Shown here: positions 52,218-61,264 of the stretch, piece by piece
Layout of the letters: every line of letters starts with the position of its first letter
Position numbering within the stretch: the first letter of the stretch is position 1
NCBI GenBank assembly: GCA_965206145.1
Contig: CBDBIK010000009.1
Coordinates: 248,001-312,000 of the forward strand
Direction of reading: 5' to 3'
From: CBDBIK01 sp965206145
GTDB lineage: Bacteria; Pseudomonadota; Alphaproteobacteria; TMED109
DNA length: 64,000 nucleotides
Notes under the pieces: model-generated
What the model was told of the DNA's origin: nothing
Seen by the model: the letters and a program-made list of their open reading frames with translations, nothing else
Database searches by the model: none
Position numbers and translations under genes: made by a program

Positions 52218-54302
52218 TCATCCTGACGCTTTCCCCGTGACCATCAACGCAAAAGCGTAAACGAGAGCGACCTCGTCGAGGCGCTCGAACCTTCCTGCTG
52301 AACCTCCGTGCCCGGCCTCGAGATTCGTCCAGAGGAGAGGAGCAATCTTCCCGGTCGTCATTTCGGCAATTCGGGCTACCCACTTGGCAGGTTCCCAATA
52401 TCCGACCCGGGGGTCGGTGAGACCGGCGGTTGCCAGAATCGGCGGGTAGGGCTTTGCGGTCACGTTCGAATAGGGGCACCAGGAGGCGATGCGCTGGAAA
52501 GCTTCTTCGTTCAGGATCGGGTTGCCCCACTCGGACCATTCCGGCGGGGTGAGGGGGAGTGTCTCGTCCAGGATCGTGTTGAGGACATCGACGAACGGCA
52601 CCTCAGCGATGATTCCACCGAATGCTGTGGGGGCCTTGTTGACGGACGCCCCCATGAGAAGTCCGCCAGCACTCCCTCCGTGTGCGACGATCCGCCCAGG
52701 CGCACAAAAGCCTTCCGAGGTCAGGTGGTGGGCGACGGCGACGAAGTCGTCGAAGGTGTTTTCCTTGTGCTCGAGCTTGCCATTCAGGTACCAGTGCCAT
52801 CCCCTGTCCGTACCCCCCCGGACGTGGGCGATGGCGTAGACGAAACCTCGGTCGACGAGGCTCAGTCTGCGGGACGAGAACGCGGTCGGGACAGCGTATC
52901 CGTAGGCTCCGTATCCGTAGAGCAAGAGCGGGTTTGTGCCGTCAAGTTTTGTGTCTTTTCGGTGGAGCAGAGATACGGGAATTTCCTCTCCGTCGTCCGC
53001 CCGGACGCGCAGCCTTTTCGTTGTGTATTCGTCTGGATTGTGGCCGCCGGGAATCTTCTGTTTCTTGATTAGGCTGAGCGTCCGATCGGGCATTCCGTAG
53101 TCGAATGTTCGTTCCGGCGTTGTCATAGAGCTGTAGACGAGCCGGAGCTTATCGGTCTTGAACTCATAGCCTGGCACAAGCTGGAGGCTGCGGACTTTTT
53201 CAGCACCCGGATCGATCTCAGTACCCGGATCGACCTCGTGCTCCTCGCCGGTGTCGATCTCGCGGACGACGATTCGAGGCTGCGCGTCTTTGCGTTCGAG
53301 ACGAACGAGCCAGTTTTGAAAGACGAGCATGCTGAGGATCAGCCGTCCTTCTTGGTGTGGGACGACGACCTCAGGGAAGGCGGAGGAGGCTCCTTCGCGG
53401 GGAAGTCGGACGATCTGGAAATCCACGGCACCATCAGCGTTCGTAAGCAGGAATAGATCTTCCCCCCTGTCTGCGACCGTGTAGCGGATGCCTTCTCTCC
53501 TTGGCAGCACCAAATTGGGAGTGCCGGGCCGGGATGCGTCGATCAGCCGGATTTCGGAGGTGTCCGAGTGCTCGTGAGCGTCGATGCAGACGAAGCGTCC
53601 GCTTTCAGTTGAGCTGACTCCGATGAAAATCTCAGGGCTGTCGTTCTGGAATACACATTCGTCTTGTTCGGCGGATTCTCCTACGTTGTGACACATCACT
53701 CGCCACGGCCGATGGCGCTTGTCGAGCGTGGTGTAGAAGAGTCGCTTTGAATCCAATGACCAAGCAAAATCTCCCTGCGCATCGCCGATGCATTCCTTGA
53801 GATCTTCTCCCGTTTTGAGGTCGCGGATACGGATCTCGTAGCGTTCTGAGCCGTTGCGGTCGGTGGCATAGGCGAAGAGGTGGTGGCCGGGAGCGTGGTG
53901 GGTACCGGCAATACGGAAAAAAGCGGACTCTTTTGCCTCCTGGTTACCGTCGAGAAGGACTTGCTCCGAGTCATCGTGGTCGGTGACGCAACGACAAAGG
54001 ATAGGGTGTTCACCTCCCTCGATGAAACGGGCGTAGTAGGCCCAGGGACCATCAGGAGAGGGTGGGGTGGAATCTGCTTCTTGGATGCGCGTGCGCATTT
54101 CGCGCATTAGTTCCTTTCGCAGGCCGCGTACGGGAGCGAGGGTTTTCTCGAGACGCTCATTCTCCGCCTCGAGATGCTTGCGGATCTGGCTTTCCAAACA
54201 TGAGGAGTCATGTAAGACCGCAGTCCAATCAGCGGTTCGCAACCAGGCGTGGGGATCATCTGGTTGCTGTTTTGTGCTTTGCGATTTGGGGCTTTCGCTC
54301 AA
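52218..54302 (-). CDS. ptrB: oligopeptidase B, prolyl oligopeptidase family
   Basis: A 694-residue S9A serine peptidase: N-terminal beta-propeller, then an alpha/beta hydrolase domain. Nucleophile serine in IVAHGGSAGGLLMGASVN, aspartate in AGLTDPRVGYWEPAKW, histidine in EAGHGGSAGRFE. Oligopeptidase B cleaves after basic residues in short peptides. It starts with a TTG overlapping the arsC stop (TTGA at 54299-54302). Dipeptidyl specificity differences cannot be judged. Confidence 0.93.
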   Translation of the reverse strand: MSESPKSQSTKQQPDDPHAWLRTADWTAVLHDSSCLESQIRKHLEAENERLEKTLAPVRGLRKELMREMRTRIQEADSTPPSPDGPWAYYARFIEGGEHPILCRCVTDHDDSEQVLLDGNQEAKESAFFRIAGTHHAPGHHLFAYATDRNGSERYEIRIRDLKTGEDLKECIGDAQGDFAWSLDSKRLFYTTLDKRHRPWRVMCHNVGESAEQDECVFQNDSPEIFIGVSSTESGRFVCIDAHEHSDTSEIRLIDASRPGTPNLVLPRREGIRYTVADRGEDLFLLTNADGAVDFQIVRLPREGASSAFPEVVVPHQEGRLILSMLVFQNWLVRLERKDAQPRIVVREIDTGEEHEVDPGTEIDPGAEKVRSLQLVPGYEFKTDKLRLVYSSMTTPERTFDYGMPDRTLSLIKKQKIPGGHNPDEYTTKRLRVRADDGEEIPVSLLHRKDTKLDGTNPLLLYGYGAYGYAVPTAFSSRRLSLVDRGFVYAIAHVRGGTDRGWHWYLNGKLEHKENTFDDFVAVAHHLTSEGFCAPGRIVAHGGSAGGLLMGASVNKAPTAFGGIIAEVPFVDVLNTILDETLPLTPPEWSEWGNPILNEEAFQRIASWCPYSNVTAKPYPPILATAGLTDPRVGYWEPAKWVARIAEMTTGKIAPLLWTNLEAGHGGSAGRFERLDEVALVYAFALMVTGKASG

Positions 54303-54646
54303 AGGATTTCCAGAACCTCTTCCGGGGGCCGCCCGATCGCGGCACGGTTTCCATGCACCACGATAGGTCGTTCGATCAGGATGGGATTCTCGATCATTGC
54401 ACGGATGAGAACGTTCCGGTCGAGGGAAGTATCAGCGAGGTTTTGCTCCTTGTAGGGAGCCTCCCGGGTGCGCATGAGTTCGCGGGGCTCCATCCCGAGT
54501 TTTGCGAGAATGTCTTCGAGTGTCGTCGCATTGGGTGGCTCCTTCAGGTACTCGACAATGACAGGATTGATTCCGCGGTCCCGGAGAAGGGAGAGTGTGG
54601 CCCGCGATTTGTTGCACCTAGGGTTGTGATAGATCGCAGTTTGCAT
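54299..54646 (-). CDS. arsC: ArsC-family glutaredoxin-linked arsenate reductase-like protein
   Basis: A 115-residue ArsC/Spx-fold protein: HNPRCNKSRATLSLL with the single redox cysteine, then LKEPPNATTLEDILAKLG and RPIVVHGNRAAIGRPPEEV. The ATG at 54646 is family-like. E. coli-type ArsC reduces arsenate with glutaredoxin. No arsR or arsB is adjacent, so a housekeeping thiol role is also possible. It sits between clpP and ptrB. Confidence 0.9.
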   Translation of the reverse strand: MQTAIYHNPRCNKSRATLSLLRDRGINPVIVEYLKEPPNATTLEDILAKLGMEPRELMRTREAPYKEQNLADTSLDRNVLIRAMIENPILIERPIVVHGNRAAIGRPPEEVLEIL

Positions 54647-54683
54647 TGGATTTTCAGGATGGCCATCTGCGCGGTGGCACCAT

Positions 54684-55322
54684 TCAGTTCTTCTCCTTCG
54701 ATTCACCTTCCGGTGCATGGCTGACGACCATTTCGTCGATGATCCCAAAGTTTTTTGCCTCTTCCGGAGTCAAGAAACGGTCCCTCTCCAGGGCATCACG
54801 GACCGCTTCGATCTTCTGTCCCGTGTGTTTCCCGTAGATTTCGTTGATGCGTTCCTTGAGGGCAAGGATTTCACGGGCGTGAATCTCAATGTCGGTTGCT
54901 TGTCCCTGGAAGCCGCCTGACGGTTGGTGAAGCATGATGCGGGCGTTGGGCAACGCAAAGCGTCGTCCTGGCGTACCTCCAGCTAGCAGGAGTGAGCCCA
55001 TCGACGCCGCCTGCCCAATGCATAGAGTCGACACGTCAGGGCGGATGTACTGCATGGTGTCGTAGACAGCTAAGCCTGAGGTCACCAGTCCACCCGGCGA
55101 GTTGATGTAGAAGGAAATTTCTTTCTTTGGGTTCTCCGCCTCAAGGAAAAGAAACTGGGCGATCACGAGCGAAGATACGTCGTCGTCGATCGGTCCCGTG
55201 AGGAACACAATCCGTTCCTTCAGAAGGCGTGAGTAAATATCGAAGGCTCGCTCCCCGCGACCAGTCAGTTCGACGACCATGGGAACGAGGCGGTTCATTT
55301 TCGTTGCATCAGGGTTTTGCAT
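54684..55322 (-). CDS. clpP: ATP-dependent Clp protease proteolytic subunit
   Basis: A 212-residue ClpP. Catalytic serine in GQAASMGSLLLAGG, histidine in ARIMLHQPSGGFQGQ, and aspartate in the C-terminal third. Normal length. It overlaps the 3' end of tig by 14 bases. clpX and lon, which usually follow tig-clpP, are absent here; arsC and ptrB follow instead. Confidence 0.96.
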   Translation of the reverse strand: MQNPDATKMNRLVPMVVELTGRGERAFDIYSRLLKERIVFLTGPIDDDVSSLVIAQFLFLEAENPKKEISFYINSPGGLVTSGLAVYDTMQYIRPDVSTLCIGQAASMGSLLLAGGTPGRRFALPNARIMLHQPSGGFQGQATDIEIHAREILALKERINEIYGKHTGQKIEAVRDALERDRFLTPEEAKNFGIIDEMVVSHAPEGESKEKN

Positions 55323-56694
55323 TGCCCTCTCCTTGGTTGTCGGCTGGAGCCATTGCGGTGTCTTCCTTGTCGCTCTCCGGGGAGCGTGGAACGATGGGAG
55401 GTTGGGGGAGTGATCGGGTCAGCGTCTGCAATTCTTCACGGCTCACGCCGACGGAATTACGAGTGATCTGCTCCAGTAGGAGGCCGAATGCTTTGCTCTC
55501 CAGGATGCGTCGGCGGGTGGCCATGAACGTATCGGCATCGGCGAGAAGTTTGTTGAACTCGGCTTGCGGATCCTTCGCATCATTGGGGACGAGCGTTGTG
55601 ATTTCCCGTGCCGCCTCCTGGAAGGGAACTTCGAGTTTGTTTTCTTCTGCGATCGTTTCAAGCAGTAGGGTGAGGCGGATCCTGCGTTCTCCGGACTTAC
55701 GCACTGTGTCCCGAAGTTCTGTGGCAACCTCCTCGGGGTTTTGTCCGGACTGTGTGAGGATCTGGTCGACTTTCCTCTCGAGGAATTTTTCCGGGAGTCG
55801 GAAAGAGTGTGCATCGACGAGCCCTTCGAGGGCACGGTGCCACAGGACGGTCTTGGATGCCTGCTCCGTTTCCTGAATCACCTGCTTGCGGACTGTGGGC
55901 AGGAGATCTCTTTCGTTTTTGAGGCCGATCCGCTGAGCGATTTCGGGGCGGGTTGCGGGAGTACGCTTGTGAACGTCTCGCACTCGGATCCCAAGGCGAA
56001 GTGTGCGTCCGGCATAAGGTCCGAGATCGGCGTCCGGCGAGGTCTCGACATCCAGCGTGCGTTCATCGTTTCGTTTGAGGCCGGCGATTTCCGCGCCCTT
56101 GCCCCATAGGCGGCGAAAACCAGGCGGGTCGAAAGACGCCGCGATGGCAAGCTCGCGTTCCTCTTCCCCGGTCCTATCGATGACGTCGATGTCGAGGACG
56201 TCCTTCTCGAGTGCGCCGTGGCTTTCGTCTGCCCGTTCTGTTTTTCCGCAAAGAAGGGAAAGGGTTTCGATCCCCTCCTCGATGTCGGCGTCCGTCACAT
56301 CCGTCTCGGGAACTTCGATCTTGATGCGAGAAAATTTGATGAGCTTAACTTTCGGTGCCACGTCGACGAAGAACTCGATCTTCAGATCTTCCTCGGCGTT
56401 TCGCGGGGAAGGTTCGCCGTCGAGGCGGACATCGAGCGCGGCAATCTTGTGCTTACGCAGTGTCTCTCCGATGCAGTTTTGGGCGAATCCGTCGATGATG
56501 CCACGTTCGGCCTCGGCGCCGAAACGTTGGCGGGCGACTGCTACGGGCACCTTTCCCGGGCGAAACCCCGGGAATTTCGCTGTTTCAGCAAGCTCTTTGA
56601 GGCGCGCGGACAGGGCTTTTTCTACATCAGCTGCTGGGACTGTGACGCGGAAACTCTGCTCGGAGTTGCTGCGAGCAGTTCGTTCGATCTTCAT
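55309..56694 (-). CDS. tig: trigger factor
   Basis: A 461-residue ribosome-bound chaperone with PPIase activity. The N-terminal ribosome-binding domain contains FPGFRPGKVPVAVARQRFG (the GFRxGxxP signature); the FKBP-type and C-terminal helical chaperone domains follow. The protein ends with an acidic/low-complexity tail. It is translationally linked to clpP. Confidence 0.94.
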   Translation of the reverse strand: MKIERTARSNSEQSFRVTVPAADVEKALSARLKELAETAKFPGFRPGKVPVAVARQRFGAEAERGIIDGFAQNCIGETLRKHKIAALDVRLDGEPSPRNAEEDLKIEFFVDVAPKVKLIKFSRIKIEVPETDVTDADIEEGIETLSLLCGKTERADESHGALEKDVLDIDVIDRTGEEERELAIAASFDPPGFRRLWGKGAEIAGLKRNDERTLDVETSPDADLGPYAGRTLRLGIRVRDVHKRTPATRPEIAQRIGLKNERDLLPTVRKQVIQETEQASKTVLWHRALEGLVDAHSFRLPEKFLERKVDQILTQSGQNPEEVATELRDTVRKSGERRIRLTLLLETIAEENKLEVPFQEAAREITTLVPNDAKDPQAEFNKLLADADTFMATRRRILESKAFGLLLEQITRNSVGVSREELQTLTRSLPQPPIVPRSPESDKEDTAMAPADNQGEGNAKP

Positions 56695-56734
56695 GCGATT
56701 CCTCTGGCTAGAAGCTTGGAGCGTTCAAGTTGTT

Positions 56735-56819
56735 TGGTGCGGGCGGAGGGACTCGAACCCCCACGGCTTGCGCCACGGGCTCCTAAAGCCCGCGTGTCTA
56801 CCGATTTCACCACGCCCGC
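56735..56819 (-). tRNA. tRNA-Leu (TAG)
   Basis: Class II cloverleaf with a long variable arm: acceptor GCGGGCG/CGCCCGC, anticodon stem-loop CGGGCTTTAGGAGCCCG (anticodon TAG), T-loop GGTTCGAGTCC, encoded CCA. Located between tig and the transketolase-like gene. Confidence 0.95.
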
Positions 56820-56866
56820 ACGACAAGGCGGGGAGGCGAGGCCTCCCTTTTGTGCCAGAGTTCGGA

Positions 56867-59272
56867 TCAACGGCCTGCCAGTGCGCCGGCGGCGGCATCT
56901 AGGATCGCTTCGGCGTCCAGTCCGTAAGCTCGGTAGAGGCTTGGAATATCACCCGACTGGCCGAATTCCTCCACTCCGAGAGAGACCAATCGTTGCCCGC
57001 GCACCGCACCCAACCAGGAAAGCGTTGCTGGGTGCCCGTCGATGACGGTGACCAGATGCGCGTTCGGGGTGAGCTGGGAGAGGAGATGCTCAATGTGTGA
57101 ATGCGCATCCTGGCCCGACCTTCGCCTCTCCTGGGCAACCCGCCAGGACGCGTGGAGTCGGTCAGCAGAGGTGACGGCCAGGAGTCCGGCACCGGGGATG
57201 TCTTCGAGAATCGTCTCGAACGCAGCTTTTGCCTCGGGCACGATGACGCCGGAATAGATGATTGCAAAGTCTGCCCCTTCGGCAGGAGGGTGGGCCCAGT
57301 AGCCACCAGCGATGACCGCTTTTTCAGCGACCTCGTCAAATGCGCGCGCGGGTTGGTCAAGGCTGCGAGTGGATAAACGGAGGTAAACCGAGCCGCCATC
57401 ATCCGCCTGGAGATGGGAGAACGCCCAGCGAATCATCACTTCGAGCTCATCTACGTAGGCAGGTTCGAGTGCGGTTATTCCCGGCTGGCTGATGCCGATG
57501 AGAGGAGTGCCGATCGATTGGTGTGCGCCTCCCTCAGGCGCAAGGGTGATTCCCGAGGGCGTGGCGATGAGGAGGAACCGAGCGTCCTGGTAGGCGGCGT
57601 AGTTGAGGGCATCAAGACCGCGGGCAATGAAGGTGTCGTAAATGGTGCCAATGGGAATGAGGCGGGCATCGAACAACGAGTGCGAGAGTCCCGCTGCGGC
57701 GAGAAGCAGAAAAAGGTTGTTCTCGGCGATCCCGAGTTCGATGTGCTGGCCTCTAGGGGACATCGTCCAGCGCTGGGGAGACACGACACTCTCTTCTTGG
57801 AAGATGTCCGACTGCTGGGTGCGGCGATAGATCTGGCGTTGATTGACCCAACCACCGAGGCTGGTGGAGACGGTGACGTCGGGTGAGGTGGTGACGATCC
57901 GCTCGGCGAGCGGGGAGTCCCCGCGGCCGAGTTCGTGGAGAATGCGCCCGAACGCTTCCTGCGTGGAGGTGCGCCGTCTCGGCTCGGGTAACGACAGGCG
58001 TGCGGGTACTTCGATCCGGGGCGGCTCGTGCCTGCGTGATTCTTTGTTCCGGGCGAACGGAATCCCTGCAAGGAATCGGTTGAGATGCGCAGGCGGTACA
58101 TCGAGCCCGGCCCGGGAATCCCACTCATCGCCCTCGTCGATTCCCATTGAAGCGCGGTAATTTTCCATCTGCTCGGAGTTCATGAGCCCGGCGTGGTTGT
58201 CCTTGTGGCCAGCGAGCGGCAGACCATGTCCCTTGATCGTGTAGGCGATGAAACAAGTCGGCGTTTCGTCGTTGGCCGCCGCCTCGAACGCCTCGATCAC
58301 CGTTTCGAGATCGTGGCCGGCAAGGTTGGTCATCAGCGCATGCAGTGCCTCGTCATCGTGCTCGTCGAGCAGGGCCTTGACGCCCTTTTGGCCGGCAAGG
58401 TCACGCTCGAGATGCTTGCGCCAAGCGGCACCGCCCTTGAAGGTGAGAGCGGAGTAGAGGTCGTTCGGACAGCGGTCGATCCACTCAAGAACCGAGGTGC
58501 CGCCGGAGCGTTTGGCGACGGCCCTTAGGAGGGTGCCATATTTCAGGGTGACGACCCGCCACCCCATTGTTTCAAACAAATCGCCGATACGAACGAATGA
58601 ACGATCGGCGGTCACCGCATCAAGGCTTTGGCGGTTGTAATCGATCACCCACCAGCAATTTCGCAAGCCGCTTTTCGCTCCGTCGAGGAGAGCCTCGTAC
58701 ACGTTGCCCTCGTCAAGTTCGGCGTCACCGAAAAGCGTCACCATCCGGCCCGGGCGATGGCTTTTCTCCGCTAGATCGTGGTCCACAATGTAGTCTTGGA
58801 TGAGGGAAGAGAAGAGAGCCATCGCTCCACCGAGACCCACGGAACCTGTTGAAAAATCGACGTCGTCAACATCCTTCGTTCGTGAGGGGTACGATTGAGC
58901 ACCGCCGAAGCCCCGGAACGCCTCAAGGCGTTCCCGGGTTTGCTGGCCGAGGAGGTATTGGATCGCATGGTAGACAGGACTGGCATGCGGCTTGACTGCC
59001 ACACGGTCTTCGGGCCTCAGGATGCGGAAATAGAGAGCCGAGAGCAGGGTGACGACCGAGGCCGAAGAAGCCTGGTGGCCGCCCACTTTGAGGCCGTCAT
59101 GGGCGAAGCGAATGTGGTTAGCGTGATGAATGATCCATGCGGACAGCCACGCCACTTTGCGCTCAAGGGCGCGCAGGCAAGCCAAATCGCGTGCCGTGAT
59201 GGAACGACGCTTGCGGCGCGAATTGGTGGTTTCATTCGCGGTGCGGTGGCTTCGGGAAGAAGAAGGCTTCAT
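56867..59272 (-). CDS. transketolase / homodimeric E1-like ThDP enzyme
   Basis: An 801-residue ThDP enzyme resembling the homodimeric pyruvate dehydrogenase E1/transketolase group, often annotated simply as transketolase in alphaproteobacteria. Seen: FAHDGLKVGGHQASSASVVT, VAVKPHASPVYHAIQYLLG, the ThDP site LFGDAELDEGNVYEALLDG followed by VIDYNRQSLDAV, and a PYR domain with FLLLAAAGLSHSLFDARLIP. The ATG at 59272 is chosen; upstream residues to 59365 are not family-like. No E2 or E3 subunit is nearby. The substrate could be pyruvate, another 2-oxo acid or a ketose phosphate. Confidence 0.82.
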   Translation of the reverse strand: MKPSSSRSHRTANETTNSRRKRRSITARDLACLRALERKVAWLSAWIIHHANHIRFAHDGLKVGGHQASSASVVTLLSALYFRILRPEDRVAVKPHASPVYHAIQYLLGQQTRERLEAFRGFGGAQSYPSRTKDVDDVDFSTGSVGLGGAMALFSSLIQDYIVDHDLAEKSHRPGRMVTLFGDAELDEGNVYEALLDGAKSGLRNCWWVIDYNRQSLDAVTADRSFVRIGDLFETMGWRVVTLKYGTLLRAVAKRSGGTSVLEWIDRCPNDLYSALTFKGGAAWRKHLERDLAGQKGVKALLDEHDDEALHALMTNLAGHDLETVIEAFEAAANDETPTCFIAYTIKGHGLPLAGHKDNHAGLMNSEQMENYRASMGIDEGDEWDSRAGLDVPPAHLNRFLAGIPFARNKESRRHEPPRIEVPARLSLPEPRRRTSTQEAFGRILHELGRGDSPLAERIVTTSPDVTVSTSLGGWVNQRQIYRRTQQSDIFQEESVVSPQRWTMSPRGQHIELGIAENNLFLLLAAAGLSHSLFDARLIPIGTIYDTFIARGLDALNYAAYQDARFLLIATPSGITLAPEGGAHQSIGTPLIGISQPGITALEPAYVDELEVMIRWAFSHLQADDGGSVYLRLSTRSLDQPARAFDEVAEKAVIAGGYWAHPPAEGADFAIIYSGVIVPEAKAAFETILEDIPGAGLLAVTSADRLHASWRVAQERRRSGQDAHSHIEHLLSQLTPNAHLVTVIDGHPATLSWLGAVRGQRLVSLGVEEFGQSGDIPSLYRAYGLDAEAILDAAAGALAGR

Positions 59273-59275
59273 TTT

Positions 59276-59908
59276 ATGAATCCTAGAGGAACCGGCAGCC
59301 ATCGGCGACTTATGGCAACACTGGTTGCCGTGTTTGCATTGACGGTCATGTGCGGTGATGTCCATGCCGAGAGAGGTACGGATTCGAACTCGAAGCGTAG
59401 GCTATGGGAAATCGCCAACCGGCACGTGGAGAGGATTGTAGAACGCAGGCACGGGACAGCGGCCAAGGTTCAGTCGATCCGTCTCGGCGAGGCTCCAATC
59501 GGTAAAGGTGAGGGGGATGGCGTGTACGTTTCCTTTCTGTACGCCCCGGATGCCCTTGAGCGCACCAACGAGCGCCTGATCGCGGCCGTGGTGGTGATGC
59601 CAACGAAAATCGTTGCCCGACCCCTGGACCTGCTTCCCGAGAGCCAAACCGAGGAGATATCCGCAGTACTCGAGACGGTGCTCCGTGAGCGTCTAGCCGG
59701 TAGGAATGATCCCCGCGTTGCGGAAGCCGCACGCTTAGCGGTGATGGGCGAGAGGTCAGTGGGAGGGATCCAACCATCTGCGCTCTGGACCTCTCATAAG
59801 GACGGACGTCCAACGCTCCACATCGCTTGGTCGTCCTGCACGTTTGAGCCGTGCGATTCCTATCCAATCGAAGTTACAATCCCGGCAACGTGGCTCGAAG
59901 GGCCGTAA
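59276..59908 (+). CDS. small secreted hypothetical protein
   Basis: A 210-residue protein with a signal peptide. Either the ATG at 59276 or at 59312 (MATLVAVFALTVMCGDVHA) could start it; with the first, the two divergent start codons are 3 bases apart. The mature part has two cysteines (WSSCTFEPCDS) and no recognised domain. A longer upstream frame runs antisense to the transketolase gene and is not coding. It lies between the transketolase-like gene and rplL, where rpoB is normally found. Confidence 0.6.
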   Translation: MNPRGTGSHRRLMATLVAVFALTVMCGDVHAERGTDSNSKRRLWEIANRHVERIVERRHGTAAKVQSIRLGEAPIGKGEGDGVYVSFLYAPDALERTNERLIAAVVVMPTKIVARPLDLLPESQTEEISAVLETVLRERLAGRNDPRVAEAARLAVMGERSVGGIQPSALWTSHKDGRPTLHIAWSSCTFEPCDSYPIEVTIPATWLEGP

Positions 59909-59917
59909 GGTCCCAAG

Positions 59918-60301
59918 TCAGGCGATTTCGACGGTCGCGCCTGCTCCTTCGAGTTTTTTCTTTATCTCGTCGGCTTCTTCGCGGGCCACGTCTTCCTTGA
60001 CGGGTTTCGGAGCGCCTTCGACGAGGTCTTTCGCCTCTTTCAAGCCGAGGCCGGTAATGGCCCGAACTTCCTTGATGACGTTGATTTTTTTGTCACCGAA
60101 GCTGGATAGAGTGACGGTGACATTGTCGTTTGCGCTATCCCCTCCGCTTCCGTCACCAGCGGCATTCGGTGCGGCCGCAGCAACTGCCACGGGAGCGGCG
60201 GCACTGACGCCCCACTTCTCCTCCAGCAACTTGGAGAGCTCCGCCGCCTCGATGACGGTGAGGGCGGACAAATCGTCCGCAAGTTTTTCGATATTAGCCA
60301 T
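59918..60301 (-). CDS. rplL: 50S ribosomal protein L7/L12
   Basis: A 127-residue L7/L12 with an N-terminal dimerisation helix region, an Ala/Gly-rich hinge (AAAPVAVAAAAPNAAGDGSGG), and the C-terminal domain (KKINVIKEVRAITGLGLKEA, KDLVEGAPKPVKEDV). Forms the ribosomal stalk with L10. rpoB is not downstream. Confidence 0.97.
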   Translation of the reverse strand: MANIEKLADDLSALTVIEAAELSKLLEEKWGVSAAAPVAVAAAAPNAAGDGSGGDSANDNVTVTLSSFGDKKINVIKEVRAITGLGLKEAKDLVEGAPKPVKEDVAREEADEIKKKLEGAGATVEIA

Positions 60302-60337
60302 TGTGTATCACTCCCGTTTGCCTGCGGGTTCGCCCCG

Positions 60338-60868
60338 TCAGGATGGTGTGGTTTCGTTGGGTTGGGTTTGCGCGTAGGCACCGAAGACGCGTGCGAGCGT
60401 GCTTGCGGGGGCTTGTGCGACGGTTGCGATTTGTCGGGCCGGAGTTGCCAGCATACTGGCGATTGTTGCCCGAAGTTCGTTGAGAGGCGGTATGGCGGCG
60501 AAGGTCTTGACTTCCTTCGCATCGATCCGGCGCTCGCCGTAGCTGCCACCGAGGATGACGAGTGATTCGTGTGCCTTGGCGAATGATGTCAGAACTTTTG
60601 CGGGAATTACGGGATCGTCTGCATGAGCGATAGCCGTAGGCCCTTCGAAGAGGTCCGCGATTCCCTCGTGGGGCGTGCCTTTAAGGGCGCGCCGGACAAG
60701 CCGGTTTTTGGTTACTCGGAGGCCTGCGCCAGCTTCACGCATCTGACGCCGGAGGTCTGTCATCGCCTCCGCATTGAGTCCTGCATAGTGGGCGACGATG
60801 ACCGTTTCCTTGGTCGCGAATAACCCCTTGAGGGAGGTAAGCACTCCCGTCTTGGCCTGTCGGTCCAT
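60338..60868 (-). CDS. rplJ: 50S ribosomal protein L10
   Basis: A 176-residue L10: VIVAHYAGLNAEAMTDLRRQ, REAGAGLRVTKNRLVRRALK and EGPTAIAHADDPVIPAKVL. Binds L7/L12 dimers and autoregulates through the leader upstream. 36 bases before rplL. Confidence 0.96.
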   Translation of the reverse strand: MDRQAKTGVLTSLKGLFATKETVIVAHYAGLNAEAMTDLRRQMREAGAGLRVTKNRLVRRALKGTPHEGIADLFEGPTAIAHADDPVIPAKVLTSFAKAHESLVILGGSYGERRIDAKEVKTFAAIPPLNELRATIASMLATPARQIATVAQAPASTLARVFGAYAQTQPNETTPS

Positions 60869-60929
60869 GCTTTTCTCTCCACCGACGTTGTGCGACGGCT
60901 CAATCTCGCGAACCGAAGCCCGCGCATAA

Positions 60930-61100
60930 ATCGTGTCTTGCCCGAGAAAAGCTCAAGGGTCGGCGCATAGGCCGACCGCGAGCCCTATCTGTGCAGGAGA
61001 TTAAGGCCTTGCGCCACCTGCAGTCTCGGACAGGACTTGTTGTCCTACGGGTCCGACGAGTCCTGTCAGAGGACCCTGCCCGTTAATCACCTGTGCGGGA
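60930..61100 (-). ncRNA. L10 (rplJ) leader RNA
   Basis: The 396-base gap between rplA and rplJ contains conserved alphaproteobacterial L10-leader sequence on the minus strand: gagactgcaggtgg followed by ccttaatctcctgcacaga, and a 7-bp hairpin ggtcggc...gccgacc at 60958-60977. In this family the L10-L7/L12 complex binds the leader to repress translation. Exact ends are not certain. Confidence 0.7.
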
Positions 61101-61158
61101 AGTCAACACAAACCCGACCGCGCACCGGCGGGCACCGCAGAACGAACGGTACCAGCCT

Positions 61159-61188
61159 ATATTCTCCTCGTCACGGGGCGGATGTCAA
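61159..61188 (-). promoter_or_regulatory. sigma-70 promoter for rplJL
   Basis: TTGACA (-35, at 61183-61188) and GAATAT (-10, 61159-61164) with an 18-base spacer on the minus strand, about 75 bases past the rplA end and upstream of the L10 leader. It fits a dedicated rplJL promoter. Confidence 0.6.
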
Positions 61189-61264
61189 GCCGTGAACGGC
61201 CCCGAAGAGGGATTCTTGAGCAGCAGGTTTTGCGAGTTGACGAAAGTCCGTTCAGTCGGAGGGG

